The notes under the pieces: generated by a model
Seen by the model: the letters and a program-made list of their open reading frames with translations, nothing else
Databases searched by the model: none
Told to the model about the DNA's origin: nothing
Assembly (NCBI RefSeq): GCF_002355595.1
Contig: NZ_AP017422.1
Span: 1,426,001-1,490,000, forward strand
Reading direction: 5' to 3'
Length of the DNA: 64,000 bases
Source: Filimonas lacunae
GTDB lineage: Bacteria > Bacteroidota > Bacteroidia > Chitinophagales > Chitinophagaceae
Translations under genes and position numbers: made by a program
Shown here: piece after piece, positions 33,029 through 41,375 of the stretch
How the letters are laid out: every line of letters begins with the position of its first letter
Position numbering within the stretch: the stretch's first letter is position 1

Positions 33029-34732
33029 TTATTTAGTGGGCTTGCTGTTTTTGAAGGTGGCTTTTGGTAAAACGATCTTCTTTTTTTCTTTTATTTCCGG
33101 TTGCAGGGTGGCTGCAATCTGTAATGCGGCAAACGCATTTATCATACCGCCTGTTTCGCATAGGGTGGCCATGGGTACGGCTTCTTTGGTGCCGGGCTTT
33201 ATAATACGAATGGTGGAATCGACGCAAGGTGCAGCTGATTTTTCTATAGCGTATTTTACCTGGCGGGCAGATAAATCAGGGTAATAAGAACGTATTAATG
33301 CGGCTACACCGGTAACAACAGGTGAAGCCATGCTGGTACCTTTTAAAAAGCCATATTCACTTTTCCCGGGTAGCGTAGAGTATATTTTTACGCCAGGGGC
33401 GAATATGTCTACATTGGTTTTACCATAGTTGCTAAAGTCTGCTATCAGTTTGCCATCGCCAATATGCGGGTCGCTACTGGCCCCCACCGTAATGAAGTTA
33501 TCGGCACGCTTTCCAAATTCCTGTAAATCGGCATTGGGGAAGTTGTCGTTTTCATCCAGGTTGGTAGATTCGTTGCCGGCTGCGTGTACAATTAATACGT
33601 CTTTGGTTTCGGCATATTGTACCGCTTCGTCCACCCATTTTTTCTCGGGCGAGAAGGCTTTACCAAAGCTCATATTAATAACCCGGGCACCGTTGTCTAC
33701 AGCGTATTTGATAGCCAGTGCCACGTCTTTATCGTATTCATCGCCATCAGGGATAGCGCGTACCATCATTATCCTTACATTATCCGCTACTCCTTCTGTG
33801 CCAACGTTGTTGGTGCGGTCGGCGGCTATAATACCGCTCACGTGTGTGCCATGTAAGGGGTTAGGACCCATTACATCTGCATTGCCGTAAAAGCGGTCAT
33901 TGATATTATAATAATCGTCTTTAATTACTTTTTCGCGGTAGTCGGGTGGGGGAACGTCTCTTGCTTCCAGTGATTCTTTTTTGCCTTCGGCGTATTCGGA
34001 CAGCTGAGAAAGAATGAGGGTGTTGCTGTCGTCGCCTTCAAAGCCAAACAGTTTTAAGCTGGTGAGGTAGCCTAATTTGGCTGCTTTTACAGGGGAGGTA
34101 GCGGGTTGGAATTTCTCCAGCTGTTCGCAGGTAAATTCTGTTTTACCCATGGCATCCTGTAAGGTTTTCTCGTGCTTTTTCAGTGCTTTCAGCGCCATTT
34201 CCACAAACATCAGCTCGGCTTGTTCTTCGCTGTTGGCCGACATTTCCTTAGCGGCTTTGGCCCACAGTTCGTAAGTGGCTTTTTCGGTACCTGGAAGGCT
34301 GTCTTCGTTAATGCTGGTGCCTGAGAACTTGTTTTTATAACGGTGGTACAGTCTTGTTTTTTCGTCGGAAGCCTTTTTCAGGTTATTCCCGTCTTTATTA
34401 CCCAGGAAGTTCCATCCGTATACATCATCCACATACCCGTTGCCATCGTCATCTATGCCATTGCCCGGTATTTCTTTGGGGTTATGCCATAAAATAGCTT
34501 TTAAATCTTCCTGCGTAGTATCTACGCCTGAGTCGATCACCGCCACAATAACGGGCGTACTTTTTTTATCTTTCAGGAAAGTGTATGCGTTGGTAATGCT
34601 GATGCCATAAAAACCATCCTGCTGCAAATCTTTCAGGTGCCAACCTTTCAGGTTGTTTTGCCCCTGTACGGTGCCAGCCCATATAAAACAGGTGAATGCT
34701 GCAAAACCGTATTTTCTCACTATACATCTCAT
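33029..34732 (-). CDS. secreted subtilisin-like serine peptidase (S8) with large insertion
   Basis: A 567-residue S8 peptidase with a signal peptide (to about TVQGQ). The triad is Asp67 (VAVIDSGVD), His294 (PLHGTHVSGIIA) and Ser467 (GTSMASPVVTG), with the oxyanion Asn in HAAGNEST. Asp and His are normally about 35-60 residues apart; here an insertion of roughly 180 residues (about 110-290), charged and helical, separates them. No recognised propeptide or sorting domain is present, so it may act in the periplasm. Such long-insert S8 peptidases are found in other Bacteroidota. Upstream of and probably co-transcribed with the DinB-family gene. Confidence 0.9.
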   Translation of the reverse strand: MRCIVRKYGFAAFTCFIWAGTVQGQNNLKGWHLKDLQQDGFYGISITNAYTFLKDKKSTPVIVAVIDSGVDTTQEDLKAILWHNPKEIPGNGIDDDGNGYVDDVYGWNFLGNKDGNNLKKASDEKTRLYHRYKNKFSGTSINEDSLPGTEKATYELWAKAAKEMSANSEEQAELMFVEMALKALKKHEKTLQDAMGKTEFTCEQLEKFQPATSPVKAAKLGYLTSLKLFGFEGDDSNTLILSQLSEYAEGKKESLEARDVPPPDYREKVIKDDYYNINDRFYGNADVMGPNPLHGTHVSGIIAADRTNNVGTEGVADNVRIMMVRAIPDGDEYDKDVALAIKYAVDNGARVINMSFGKAFSPEKKWVDEAVQYAETKDVLIVHAAGNESTNLDENDNFPNADLQEFGKRADNFITVGASSDPHIGDGKLIADFSNYGKTNVDIFAPGVKIYSTLPGKSEYGFLKGTSMASPVVTGVAALIRSYYPDLSARQVKYAIEKSAAPCVDSTIRIIKPGTKEAVPMATLCETGGMINAFAALQIAATLQPEIKEKKKIVLPKATFKNSKPTK

Positions 34733-34847
34733 GTGTGCACTGCCGGGAATAAATTATAAAAACTCAATATAATTACAAATATCGATCACTTAATATAAGG
34801 GGGGCGCTAATTTCCCGATTTTATGAAATTATTAATTATTGGTGGAG

Positions 34848-36374
34848 TTATAAGTCAAATTTAATTCCCTGTGCCAGAGGTAGTTGTGTGCTATAGTTGA
34901 TGGTATTGGTCTGGCGCCGCATATAGGCTTTCCAGGCTTCGGAGCCACTTTCGCGGCCACCACCGGTTTCTTTTTCCCCGCCAAAGGCGCCACCTATTTC
35001 GGCTCCGCTGGTGCCTATGTTCACGTTGGCAATACCACAATCGCTTCCGGCGTAAGACAGGAATTGCTCTGCTTCGCGCAGGTTCAGTGTCATAATAGAA
35101 GACGAAAGGCCCTGTGGTACACTGTTTTGCAAGTTAATGGCTTCGTCAATGGTTTTGTATTTCAGTAAATACAGGATGGGAGCAAAGGTTTCGTGCTGTA
35201 CAACGGGCAGCTGGCTGTCTACCTCGGCAATGCAGGGTTTTACATAGCAGCCGCTTTCGTAGCCTGCACCTTCCAATACGCCACCTTCTACTGCAAAGCG
35301 ACCACCCTGTTGTTTACATTGATCAATGGCAGTGAGATAGTTTTGCACGGCATCTTTATCTATCAAGGGGCCTACGTGGTTGTGTTCGTTGAGCGGGTCG
35401 CCAATACGCAGCTGACCGTAGGCTTTTACCAGTTTTGCTTTAAAAGCTTCGTATACGCTTTCGTGTATAATCAGGCGGCGTGTGGTGGTGCAGCGTTGTC
35501 CGGCGGTGCCTACTGCGCCAAATACACAACCAGGTAGTGCAATGCCTAAATCGGCATGTTCGGATATAATAATGGCGTTGTTGCCGCCTAATTCCAGTAA
35601 CGAACGGCCTAAGCGGGCTGCTACTGATTGTGCTACGGCTTTGCCCATACGGGTAGAGCCGGTGGCGGAAACCAGTGCTACGCGTTCGTCAGCAGCCAGT
35701 TGTTCGCCCAGTTCGCGGCCGCCCTGCACCAGGCAGCATACGCCTTCGGGAACATGGTTATTTTTAAATACTTCTGATATAATGTTTTGTACGGCGATGG
35801 CACACAGCGGCGTTTTTTCGCTGGGCTTCCAGATACATACGTTACCGCAAACCCAGGCCAGTGCACTGTTCCAGCTCCATACGGCTACCGGAAAGTTGAA
35901 GGCAGAGATGATACCAACCACACCCAGGGGGTGCCATTGTTCGTACATTCTATGTAAGGGGCGTTCGCTGTGCATGGTAAGGCCATATAACTGGCGCGAC
36001 AATCCCACCGCAAAATCGCAGATGTCTATCATTTCCTGTACCTCGCCATAGCCTTCCTGCAGGCTTTTACCCATTTCGTAGCTTACCAGTTTGCCTAATG
36101 CGGTTTTATGGGTTCGCAGAGCGTCGCCCATCTGGCGTACAATTTCGCCACGTTTAGGGGCAGGTATGGTGCGCCATTGCAAAAATGCCTGTTGGGCTGT
36201 TGCCACTACCTGTGCGTAGGCAGCTGCATCGGTAGTCTGTACGGTGGCAATGGGTTGGCCATTTACAGGTGAAAAAGATTCCAGCACGCCACCGTTTGAA
36301 GGAAGCCATTCGTTTCCGGTTGATGTTCCATTATTATGGTCTTTGATCCCTAATTGTGCTAAAATCTCTTTCAT
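34848..36374 (-). CDS. aldehyde dehydrogenase of the ALDH7/antiquitin type (alpha-aminoadipic semialdehyde dehydrogenase-like)
   Basis: A 508-residue NAD(P)-dependent aldehyde dehydrogenase. The frame opens 38 codons earlier, but ATG 36374 begins the family N-terminus (MKEILAQLGIKDHNNG). Antiquitin-type features: NEWLPSNGGVLESFSPVNGQPIA, EMGKSLQEGYGEVQEMIDICD, FNFPVAVWSWNSALAWVCGN, KPSEKTPLCA, LELGGNNAIII (catalytic Glu) and GTAGQRCTTTRRL (catalytic Cys), plus GEKETGGGRESGSEAWKAYMRRQT at the C-terminus. Family knowledge: oxidises L-alpha-aminoadipic semialdehyde in lysine catabolism, and other aldehydes. No lysine-catabolic partner is adjacent. Monocistronic. Confidence 0.92.
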   Translation of the reverse strand: MKEILAQLGIKDHNNGTSTGNEWLPSNGGVLESFSPVNGQPIATVQTTDAAAYAQVVATAQQAFLQWRTIPAPKRGEIVRQMGDALRTHKTALGKLVSYEMGKSLQEGYGEVQEMIDICDFAVGLSRQLYGLTMHSERPLHRMYEQWHPLGVVGIISAFNFPVAVWSWNSALAWVCGNVCIWKPSEKTPLCAIAVQNIISEVFKNNHVPEGVCCLVQGGRELGEQLAADERVALVSATGSTRMGKAVAQSVAARLGRSLLELGGNNAIIISEHADLGIALPGCVFGAVGTAGQRCTTTRRLIIHESVYEAFKAKLVKAYGQLRIGDPLNEHNHVGPLIDKDAVQNYLTAIDQCKQQGGRFAVEGGVLEGAGYESGCYVKPCIAEVDSQLPVVQHETFAPILYLLKYKTIDEAINLQNSVPQGLSSSIMTLNLREAEQFLSYAGSDCGIANVNIGTSGAEIGGAFGGEKETGGGRESGSEAWKAYMRRQTNTINYSTQLPLAQGIKFDL

Positions 36375-36584
36375 TATTTGCTTGTTTTCTGGTGTTGTGA
36401 TGATGTATTTATCTATGTAAGAGTTTAAAAATGCATTTGCATTCCTGTGGGTTGAAGCGAATTTCTGTAAAATATACCGTATTAGCAAAGGGTTATTAAA
36501 CTGTAAAAAGTATAATAAGTATTATTTCCCTGTAACATTCTGAGGTGTATTTCGTTTCATTGCCAGATTCAATTCTATACTGTT

Positions 36585-37637
36585 ATGAGAAAACTACTAT
36601 TTATGGTACCCGCCTGGTTAGCCGGCCTGGTGGTTTGCGGGCAGCCGGCACATTCTGCAAAGAAGTATTCTCCCGAAGCTTTGCGAATAGATTTACTATA
36701 TATTCAATACCAGTTGTTGAATGTGCAGGCTAATCCTTTTGCCTTGCATAATAAGGCTTCCTGGGAACAATTGTTTTCAAAGCTGGAAAAAGAATGTAAA
36801 GACTCTTTAACGGCTGAGGAATTTGTAAAACGGATGAGCGCAGTTATAGCGTTATTGGGAGATGAGCATGCCCACCTGGATGTAGCGGCTGCAACAAAGG
36901 TTTCCGGTTCGGCAACGTCTGGTAATGCCAGGCAGTCTGCTGCAGAACAGCTTCGCTATGCTGTTTATGGTAAAACAGGTTATTTGTATGCCGGATCTTT
37001 TGATAGCTGGAGCCAGCAGGAGACTGCGCGGTATGGTGCGGTGCTGGATTCCATTTTTTACCAGATACATCTGGATAAGCTGAATAAACTGGTGATAGAT
37101 GTTAGTGAGAATAGCGGGGGAAATTCTGCACTGGGCGAAATGATCATTGAACATTTTTATACAAAGCCCTACCTGGATTATTCCTGTAACTGGCGAAGGA
37201 GTGACGAATATGCACGGCTACTGGATAGCTGGGGTTTTAAGCCGGAAGAACGTTATATGCAGTTGTCGCCCGGCAAGATATTGCATCTGCCATCGGATAC
37301 TATACGGCCTGCACCGGGCGCTTATACATTTAATGGAAAAGTGTATGTAATGGTGGGGGATGGTACGTTTTCGAGCGCTATTATTTTTGCTACCCTGGTG
37401 AAAGACAATCACCTGGCTACATTGATTGGAACCACGCCTGCATCGGGACATCCTACACATTTTGGGGAATTGTATAATACTACTACCCCGGTGTTAAAAT
37501 TGCAGTTGCGTTTTGGTGTGAAAGAATGGATCAGGCCGGCAGGAACAGGAGGGGAGAATGTATTAAAGCCGGATATTGAAATGCCTGTAAAGGGAATGAA
37601 TATAGCTTCTTTAATGGACCGGGTAAGCCGGTTGTAG
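36585..37637 (+). CDS. S41-family peptidase-like protein, exported
   Basis: A 350-residue protein with a signal peptide (to about LVVCGQ; a lipobox reading, VVC, is possible). The N-terminal helical region has LGDEHAHLDV (about 92-100), typical of S41 and retinol-binding-like proteins. The catalytic-type core has VIDVSENSGGN (about 170-180, compare LRxNxGG) and GDGTFSSAIIFA (Ser263/264), followed by IGTTPASGHPTHFGE. The Lys used by C-terminal processing peptidases is not evident; a tricorn-like S41B triad is the alternative. No PDZ domain is present between the two halves. The substrate is unknown. It lies alone, ended by a strong terminator. Confidence 0.75.
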   Translation: MRKLLFMVPAWLAGLVVCGQPAHSAKKYSPEALRIDLLYIQYQLLNVQANPFALHNKASWEQLFSKLEKECKDSLTAEEFVKRMSAVIALLGDEHAHLDVAAATKVSGSATSGNARQSAAEQLRYAVYGKTGYLYAGSFDSWSQQETARYGAVLDSIFYQIHLDKLNKLVIDVSENSGGNSALGEMIIEHFYTKPYLDYSCNWRRSDEYARLLDSWGFKPEERYMQLSPGKILHLPSDTIRPAPGAYTFNGKVYVMVGDGTFSSAIIFATLVKDNHLATLIGTTPASGHPTHFGELYNTTTPVLKLQLRFGVKEWIRPAGTGGENVLKPDIEMPVKGMNIASLMDRVSRL

Positions 37638-37643
37638 TGTGTA

Positions 37644-37691
37644 TATAACAACAAGGCCAGGTGCTGTTTTGCGCCTGGCCTTGTTGTTATA
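37644..37691. terminator. bidirectional terminator with 21-bp stem
   Basis: Arms 37644-37664 and 37671-37691 pair over 21 bp (one G-U) around TGTTTT; it lies between the S41-like gene (+) and the second LytTR gene (-). Confidence 0.82.
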
Positions 37692-37703
37692 CTTAGTGTT
37701 CAA

Positions 37704-38399
37704 TTATCCTTCCATGCGTTTTTGCAGTAATTCCTGCACCTGTTTCTGGTAGGTATAACTTACCGGTATGGTTTTGTCGCCTATGCGTATGGAGTTTTTG
37801 TTCCAGCCATCTACTTTTTCTACAGGCACAATGTACGAGCGGTGCACGCGTACAAACTTGGTAGGCGGCAGCTTTTCGGCCACTGCTTTCATGCTCATGT
37901 GCACCAGTATGGGCTTGGGTGAAAGGTATAGTTTGATATAATCGTCTAATGCTTCAATAAGGTCTATATCTTTAAAATATATTTTATTCCACTGATAGTT
38001 GTGTTTCACAAACAGGTAGCCTTCATTTATCTCCCTGTTCTGACGGTATTCTATCAGCTCTTTGGCTTTGGTAACGGCTTTGAGAAAGCGCTCGTAATCG
38101 AACGGTTTTACCAGGTAGTCCACTGCATCGAGGTTAAAGCCTTCGGCTGCATATTGTCCAAACGCGGTGGTGAATATTACCAGGGGTTTGTTTTCCAGGC
38201 TGGTGAATAGTTCCAGCCCGTTAATATCGGGCATTTGTATATCCAGGAACAGCAGATCCACTTCGTTCTGCTGCAGGTATTCTTTTGCTTTTACGGCATC
38301 GGTAAAGGTGGCCACTACCTCTAATTCCCCGGTTTTACGGGCATATCCCTGTACTAACTGCAATGCCAGTGGCTCATCATCTATTGCTACACATCTCAT
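37704..38399 (-). CDS. LytTR-family response regulator (second pair)
   Basis: A 231-residue regulator with the same organisation as the one at 14291: receiver (1-120) with Asp8/Asp9, phospho-acceptor Asp53 (FLDIQMPD), FTTAFGQYAAEGF and the KP pair DYLVKPFDYERF, then a LytTR domain (about 130-228; LIEALDDYIKLYL, FVRVHRSYIVPV, IPVSYTYQKQVQELL). The linker is shorter than in the first pair. It starts one base past the kinase stop. Targets unknown. Confidence 0.92.
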   Translation of the reverse strand: MRCVAIDDEPLALQLVQGYARKTGELEVVATFTDAVKAKEYLQQNEVDLLFLDIQMPDINGLELFTSLENKPLVIFTTAFGQYAAEGFNLDAVDYLVKPFDYERFLKAVTKAKELIEYRQNREINEGYLFVKHNYQWNKIYFKDIDLIEALDDYIKLYLSPKPILVHMSMKAVAEKLPPTKFVRVHRSYIVPVEKVDGWNKNSIRIGDKTIPVSYTYQKQVQELLQKRMEG

Positions 38400-38400
38400 A

Positions 38401-39489
38401 TTACTTCACTTTTATAACCAGCAGTACTTTGTATTGCTGCGGGTTAGATTCAATGGTTAAAGTATGTTTACCAGGGTATAACATATCCAGCCTGCGCTGG
38501 GTGTTAACAATACCTGTTCCGGTGCCTTCGTGTTTGTGCGACACGGGCACTATATCATTAACACACGTAAAGGTTACCTGGTTGTTATCTACCTGTAAGT
38601 TTATGTCAATTGCTGAAGGATGGTGGGTGCTGATGCCGTATTTGAAGGCATTTTCTATGAAAGGGATGAACAATAAAGGGGCTACAATTACATTTTCCAC
38701 TTCGCCGGCTGTGGCGAAATTGATATGTACTTTATCGGTTAACCGTAATTTCTGTAAATCAATATAGCTTCTGGCAAAATCTATTTCGTCCTGCAACGGC
38801 ACTTCATCGTTTTGCGACTCTTCGAGGGTGTAGCGCATAATGCGCGATAGTTTCATTACCGCATCCGGCGTTTTATCGCTGTTGGTAACGGACAGGGAAT
38901 AGATACTGTTTAATGTATTAAACAGGAAGTGGGGGTTCACCTGCGATTTTAGCAGCGACAGCTCTGTTTGCAGTTGCTGGCGGGTAACTTCCAGGCGATT
39001 TTCTTCGGCCTGAAACCATTGTTCTATTACTTTGGAGCTACTGCTTACTACAAAGGTGAGCATAAATAAGGTAACCGGGCCAGGCCATATAAAACGGTAG
39101 TTGAGCTTGAATTTTGGGTTTTTTGCCAGCTGGTCGTGTATATATTTTTGTGTTTCAGGGGCTTTAATGAATATAAGGTACAGTATTGCCAGGTACACAA
39201 TGAGGTAAAGAGCCACTGATACAATATATATCAATGTTTTTTTCTTAGCCAGCAGGTTGGGGATGAGCCACCACCTGTTTAGATAATAAAAAATTATTAA
39301 TATAATGTTGGAGGTGATCAGTGAGTTTACAAACCGGGGGCTGGAGAGGGGAGAGGGTGTTGATTTGGGATTATAGTATAAAAAAACGAAGGGCAACATG
39401 AAGAATATAGCCCATGCTGCAATATTGAGTGCGAGTTGTGCCGCTAAGTTTTTACGTGCTAATACCAATGTGTTAATATTAAAAGCCAC
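38401..39489 (-). CDS. LytS/YehU-type membrane sensor histidine kinase (second pair)
   Basis: A 362-residue kinase: four predicted membrane helices (about 20-38, 55-78, 85-107, 135-150), then the His_kinase domain with His187 in LKSQVNPHFLFNTLNS, IPFIENAFKYG (N-box) and GTGIVNTQRRLDML. The only start that keeps the first helix is a GTG (39489). The membrane part has no extracellular domain of note, so the signal is probably sensed in the membrane or through a partner. It is paralogous to the kinase at 15000-16070. Confidence 0.92.
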   Translation of the reverse strand: MAFNINTLVLARKNLAAQLALNIAAWAIFFMLPFVFLYYNPKSTPSPLSSPRFVNSLITSNIILIIFYYLNRWWLIPNLLAKKKTLIYIVSVALYLIVYLAILYLIFIKAPETQKYIHDQLAKNPKFKLNYRFIWPGPVTLFMLTFVVSSSSKVIEQWFQAEENRLEVTRQQLQTELSLLKSQVNPHFLFNTLNSIYSLSVTNSDKTPDAVMKLSRIMRYTLEESQNDEVPLQDEIDFARSYIDLQKLRLTDKVHINFATAGEVENVIVAPLLFIPFIENAFKYGISTHHPSAIDINLQVDNNQVTFTCVNDIVPVSHKHEGTGTGIVNTQRRLDMLYPGKHTLTIESNPQQYKVLLVIKVK

Positions 39490-39604
39490 CCCTGTTTCCC
39501 GGTGAATGCACCTGAATAATAGGGGTGGTAAACAAACTTAATTACAATAATTTCCAGTATTCCCTGAATTTAGATAATACCGGTGATTTTATCGGTGGTA
39601 ATTT

Positions 39605-40420
39605 TTAGTAAGATTCCTTTTCATTAGGGAAATCGTTTGATTTAACATCAGCGATATACTGTTGTACAGCTCCTTTAATATTCTCGGCCAGGTTCAGGTA
39701 TTGCCTGAGAAAGCGGGGCTTAAACTCGCTGTTAATACCCAGCATGTCGTGCATTACCAGCACCTGCCCGTCACAATATCCGCCAGCTCCAATACCAATG
39801 GTGGGTATAGTCAGGCTTTCGGTTACTTCTTTAGCTAAGGAGGCAGGTATTTTTTCCAGCACCACGCCAAAACAACCTGCGTTTTGTAGTATTAATGCGT
39901 CTTTTTTCAGTTTATTGGCTTCTGCTTCTTCTTTAGCACGCACGTTGTAGGTGCCAAACTGGTAAATACTCTGTGGAGTAAGGCCCAGGTGCCCCATTAC
40001 AGGAATGCCGGCAGATACGATTTTTTTTACACTGTCTTCAATTTCTTCACCGCCTTCAATTTTCAATCCGTGCGCCCCGGTTTCTTTCATAATGCGTATG
40101 GCGGATGCCAGCGCTACTTCACTGTTTCCCTGGTACGAACCGAACGGAAGGTCTACAATTACCAGTGCCCTGTGGGTGCCGCGGATAACGGATTGGGCAT
40201 GGTAAATCATCTGATCGAGTGTAATAGGCAGGGTGGTTTCGTGCCCGGCCATTACATTGCTTGCGCTGTCGCCTACCAGTATTACCTCTAAGCCTGCTTC
40301 ATCAAACAGTTTAGCAAAAGAGAAGTCGTAAGCCGTTAACATGGAAATTTTTTCTCCATTGGCTTTCATCTTCTGCAATGTGTTTGTGGTAACTTTTTTA
40401 ATCTCTTTGTTTACTGACAT
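39605..40420 (-). CDS. panB: 3-methyl-2-oxobutanoate hydroxymethyltransferase
   Basis: A 271-residue PanB (typical 260-280). It has [40 protein letters not shown] (Asp and Ser of the Mg and substrate site), [36 protein letters not shown] and [22 protein letters not shown]. It makes ketopantoate from alpha-ketoisovalerate, the first committed step of pantothenate and CoA synthesis. It is the last gene of the leftward block that begins with panC and panD near 46 kb, with ppk1 and ppx between them, so pantothenate genes flank polyphosphate genes here. The 55-nt gap after ppx allows either read-through or its own promoter. Confidence 0.96.
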   Translation of the reverse strand: MSVNKEIKKVTTNTLQKMKANGEKISMLTAYDFSFAKLFDEAGLEVILVGDSASNVMAGHETTLPITLDQMIYHAQSVIRGTHRALVIVDLPFGSYQGNSEVALASAIRIMKETGAHGLKIEGGEEIEDSVKKIVSAGIPVMGHLGLTPQSIYQFGTYNVRAKEEAEANKLKKDALILQNAGCFGVVLEKIPASLAKEVTESLTIPTIGIGAGGYCDGQVLVMHDMLGINSEFKPRFLRQYLNLAENIKGAVQQYIADVKSNDFPNEKESY

Positions 40421-40475
40421 TGCTGCGTATTAAGTGATTTATACACGTTTCAACGCCGCAAAGTAAGAGAAATTA

Positions 40476-41375
40476 TCATTGTGTTAACCAGGTGGCTTTG
40501 CTTATTTCGTTGTAGAGTATTTGTATAAGACCATCGGCCAGGCCAATTTTAGGCACATATATTTCGTCAATATCTGCCCATCGCATGATGTTGATATAAA
40601 TCTGGAGGGCGGGAATAATAACGTCGGCCCGGTCTTCACGCAACTTGTACAGGCGCATTCTTTCGTCGAGGGAAACGCTGGACAGCTCTTTGTAATAGTC
40701 GCGCAGCAGGTCGGAAGTAAGGGGTTTGCCTTCTTTTTTCTTGCTGAGGGAGAATACTTTGTTGATGTTACCACCTGAACCAATGGCGGTGATAGGCCAG
40801 GGGCTTTTGGTATTGAGCTTCAGATGCTCTTTCATTTCCTGCCACTGGCTTTCTTCTACCTGGTTTTTGAGCAGGCGAATGGTGCCAATGTTAAAAGATT
40901 CTTTGTATTTGAGCCTGTTATCGGAAAAGAAGGTAAGCTCAGTGCTGCCACCACCTACATCTATATACAGGTAGGAATGCTCGCGATCGAGGTTTTCGGC
41001 AATATGGTTTTCATAGATAAAAGAAGCTTCTTCATTACCTGAAATCACCTTTATTTCGATACCTGTTTCCAGTTTTACCTGGTGAATGATATCTACTGCA
41101 TTGGTAGCGTCGCGCATGGCGCTGGTGGCACAGGCTTTTACATGGTCTACCTCATACACTTTCAGTAAATGGCTATAGGCTTTCATGGTTTGCAGTATCA
41201 TATTGGTTTTATGACTGCTTATTTCGCCTTTTTCAAACACATCAAAACCCAGCCGCAGGGGAACCCGCACCAGGTTTAATTTATTAAACTGAGTATCGCC
41301 TTTTTCTTTTTCTACCACTTCTACAATCAGCAGACGGGCAGCATTACTTCCTATGTCAATGGCTGCTAGCTTCAC
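40476..41375 (-). CDS. ppx: exopolyphosphatase / Ppx-GppA phosphatase
   Basis: A 299-residue Ppx/GppA-family protein of the short single-core form (about 300 residues, without the C-terminal HD-like region of enterobacterial PPX). It has the ASKHA phosphate motif AAIDIGSNAARLLI, ACATSAMRDATN, and YIDVGGGSTELTFF. It begins at a GTG (41375), 20 nt inside the end of ppk1, so it is translationally coupled to polyphosphate kinase. Family knowledge: hydrolyses terminal phosphate from polyphosphate, and some members also cleave pppGpp. The pairing with ppk1 favours polyphosphate. Confidence 0.93.
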   Translation of the reverse strand: MKLAAIDIGSNAARLLIVEVVEKEKGDTQFNKLNLVRVPLRLGFDVFEKGEISSHKTNMILQTMKAYSHLLKVYEVDHVKACATSAMRDATNAVDIIHQVKLETGIEIKVISGNEEASFIYENHIAENLDREHSYLYIDVGGGSTELTFFSDNRLKYKESFNIGTIRLLKNQVEESQWQEMKEHLKLNTKSPWPITAIGSGGNINKVFSLSKKKEGKPLTSDLLRDYYKELSSVSLDERMRLYKLREDRADVIIPALQIYINIMRWADIDEIYVPKIGLADGLIQILYNEISKATWLTQ

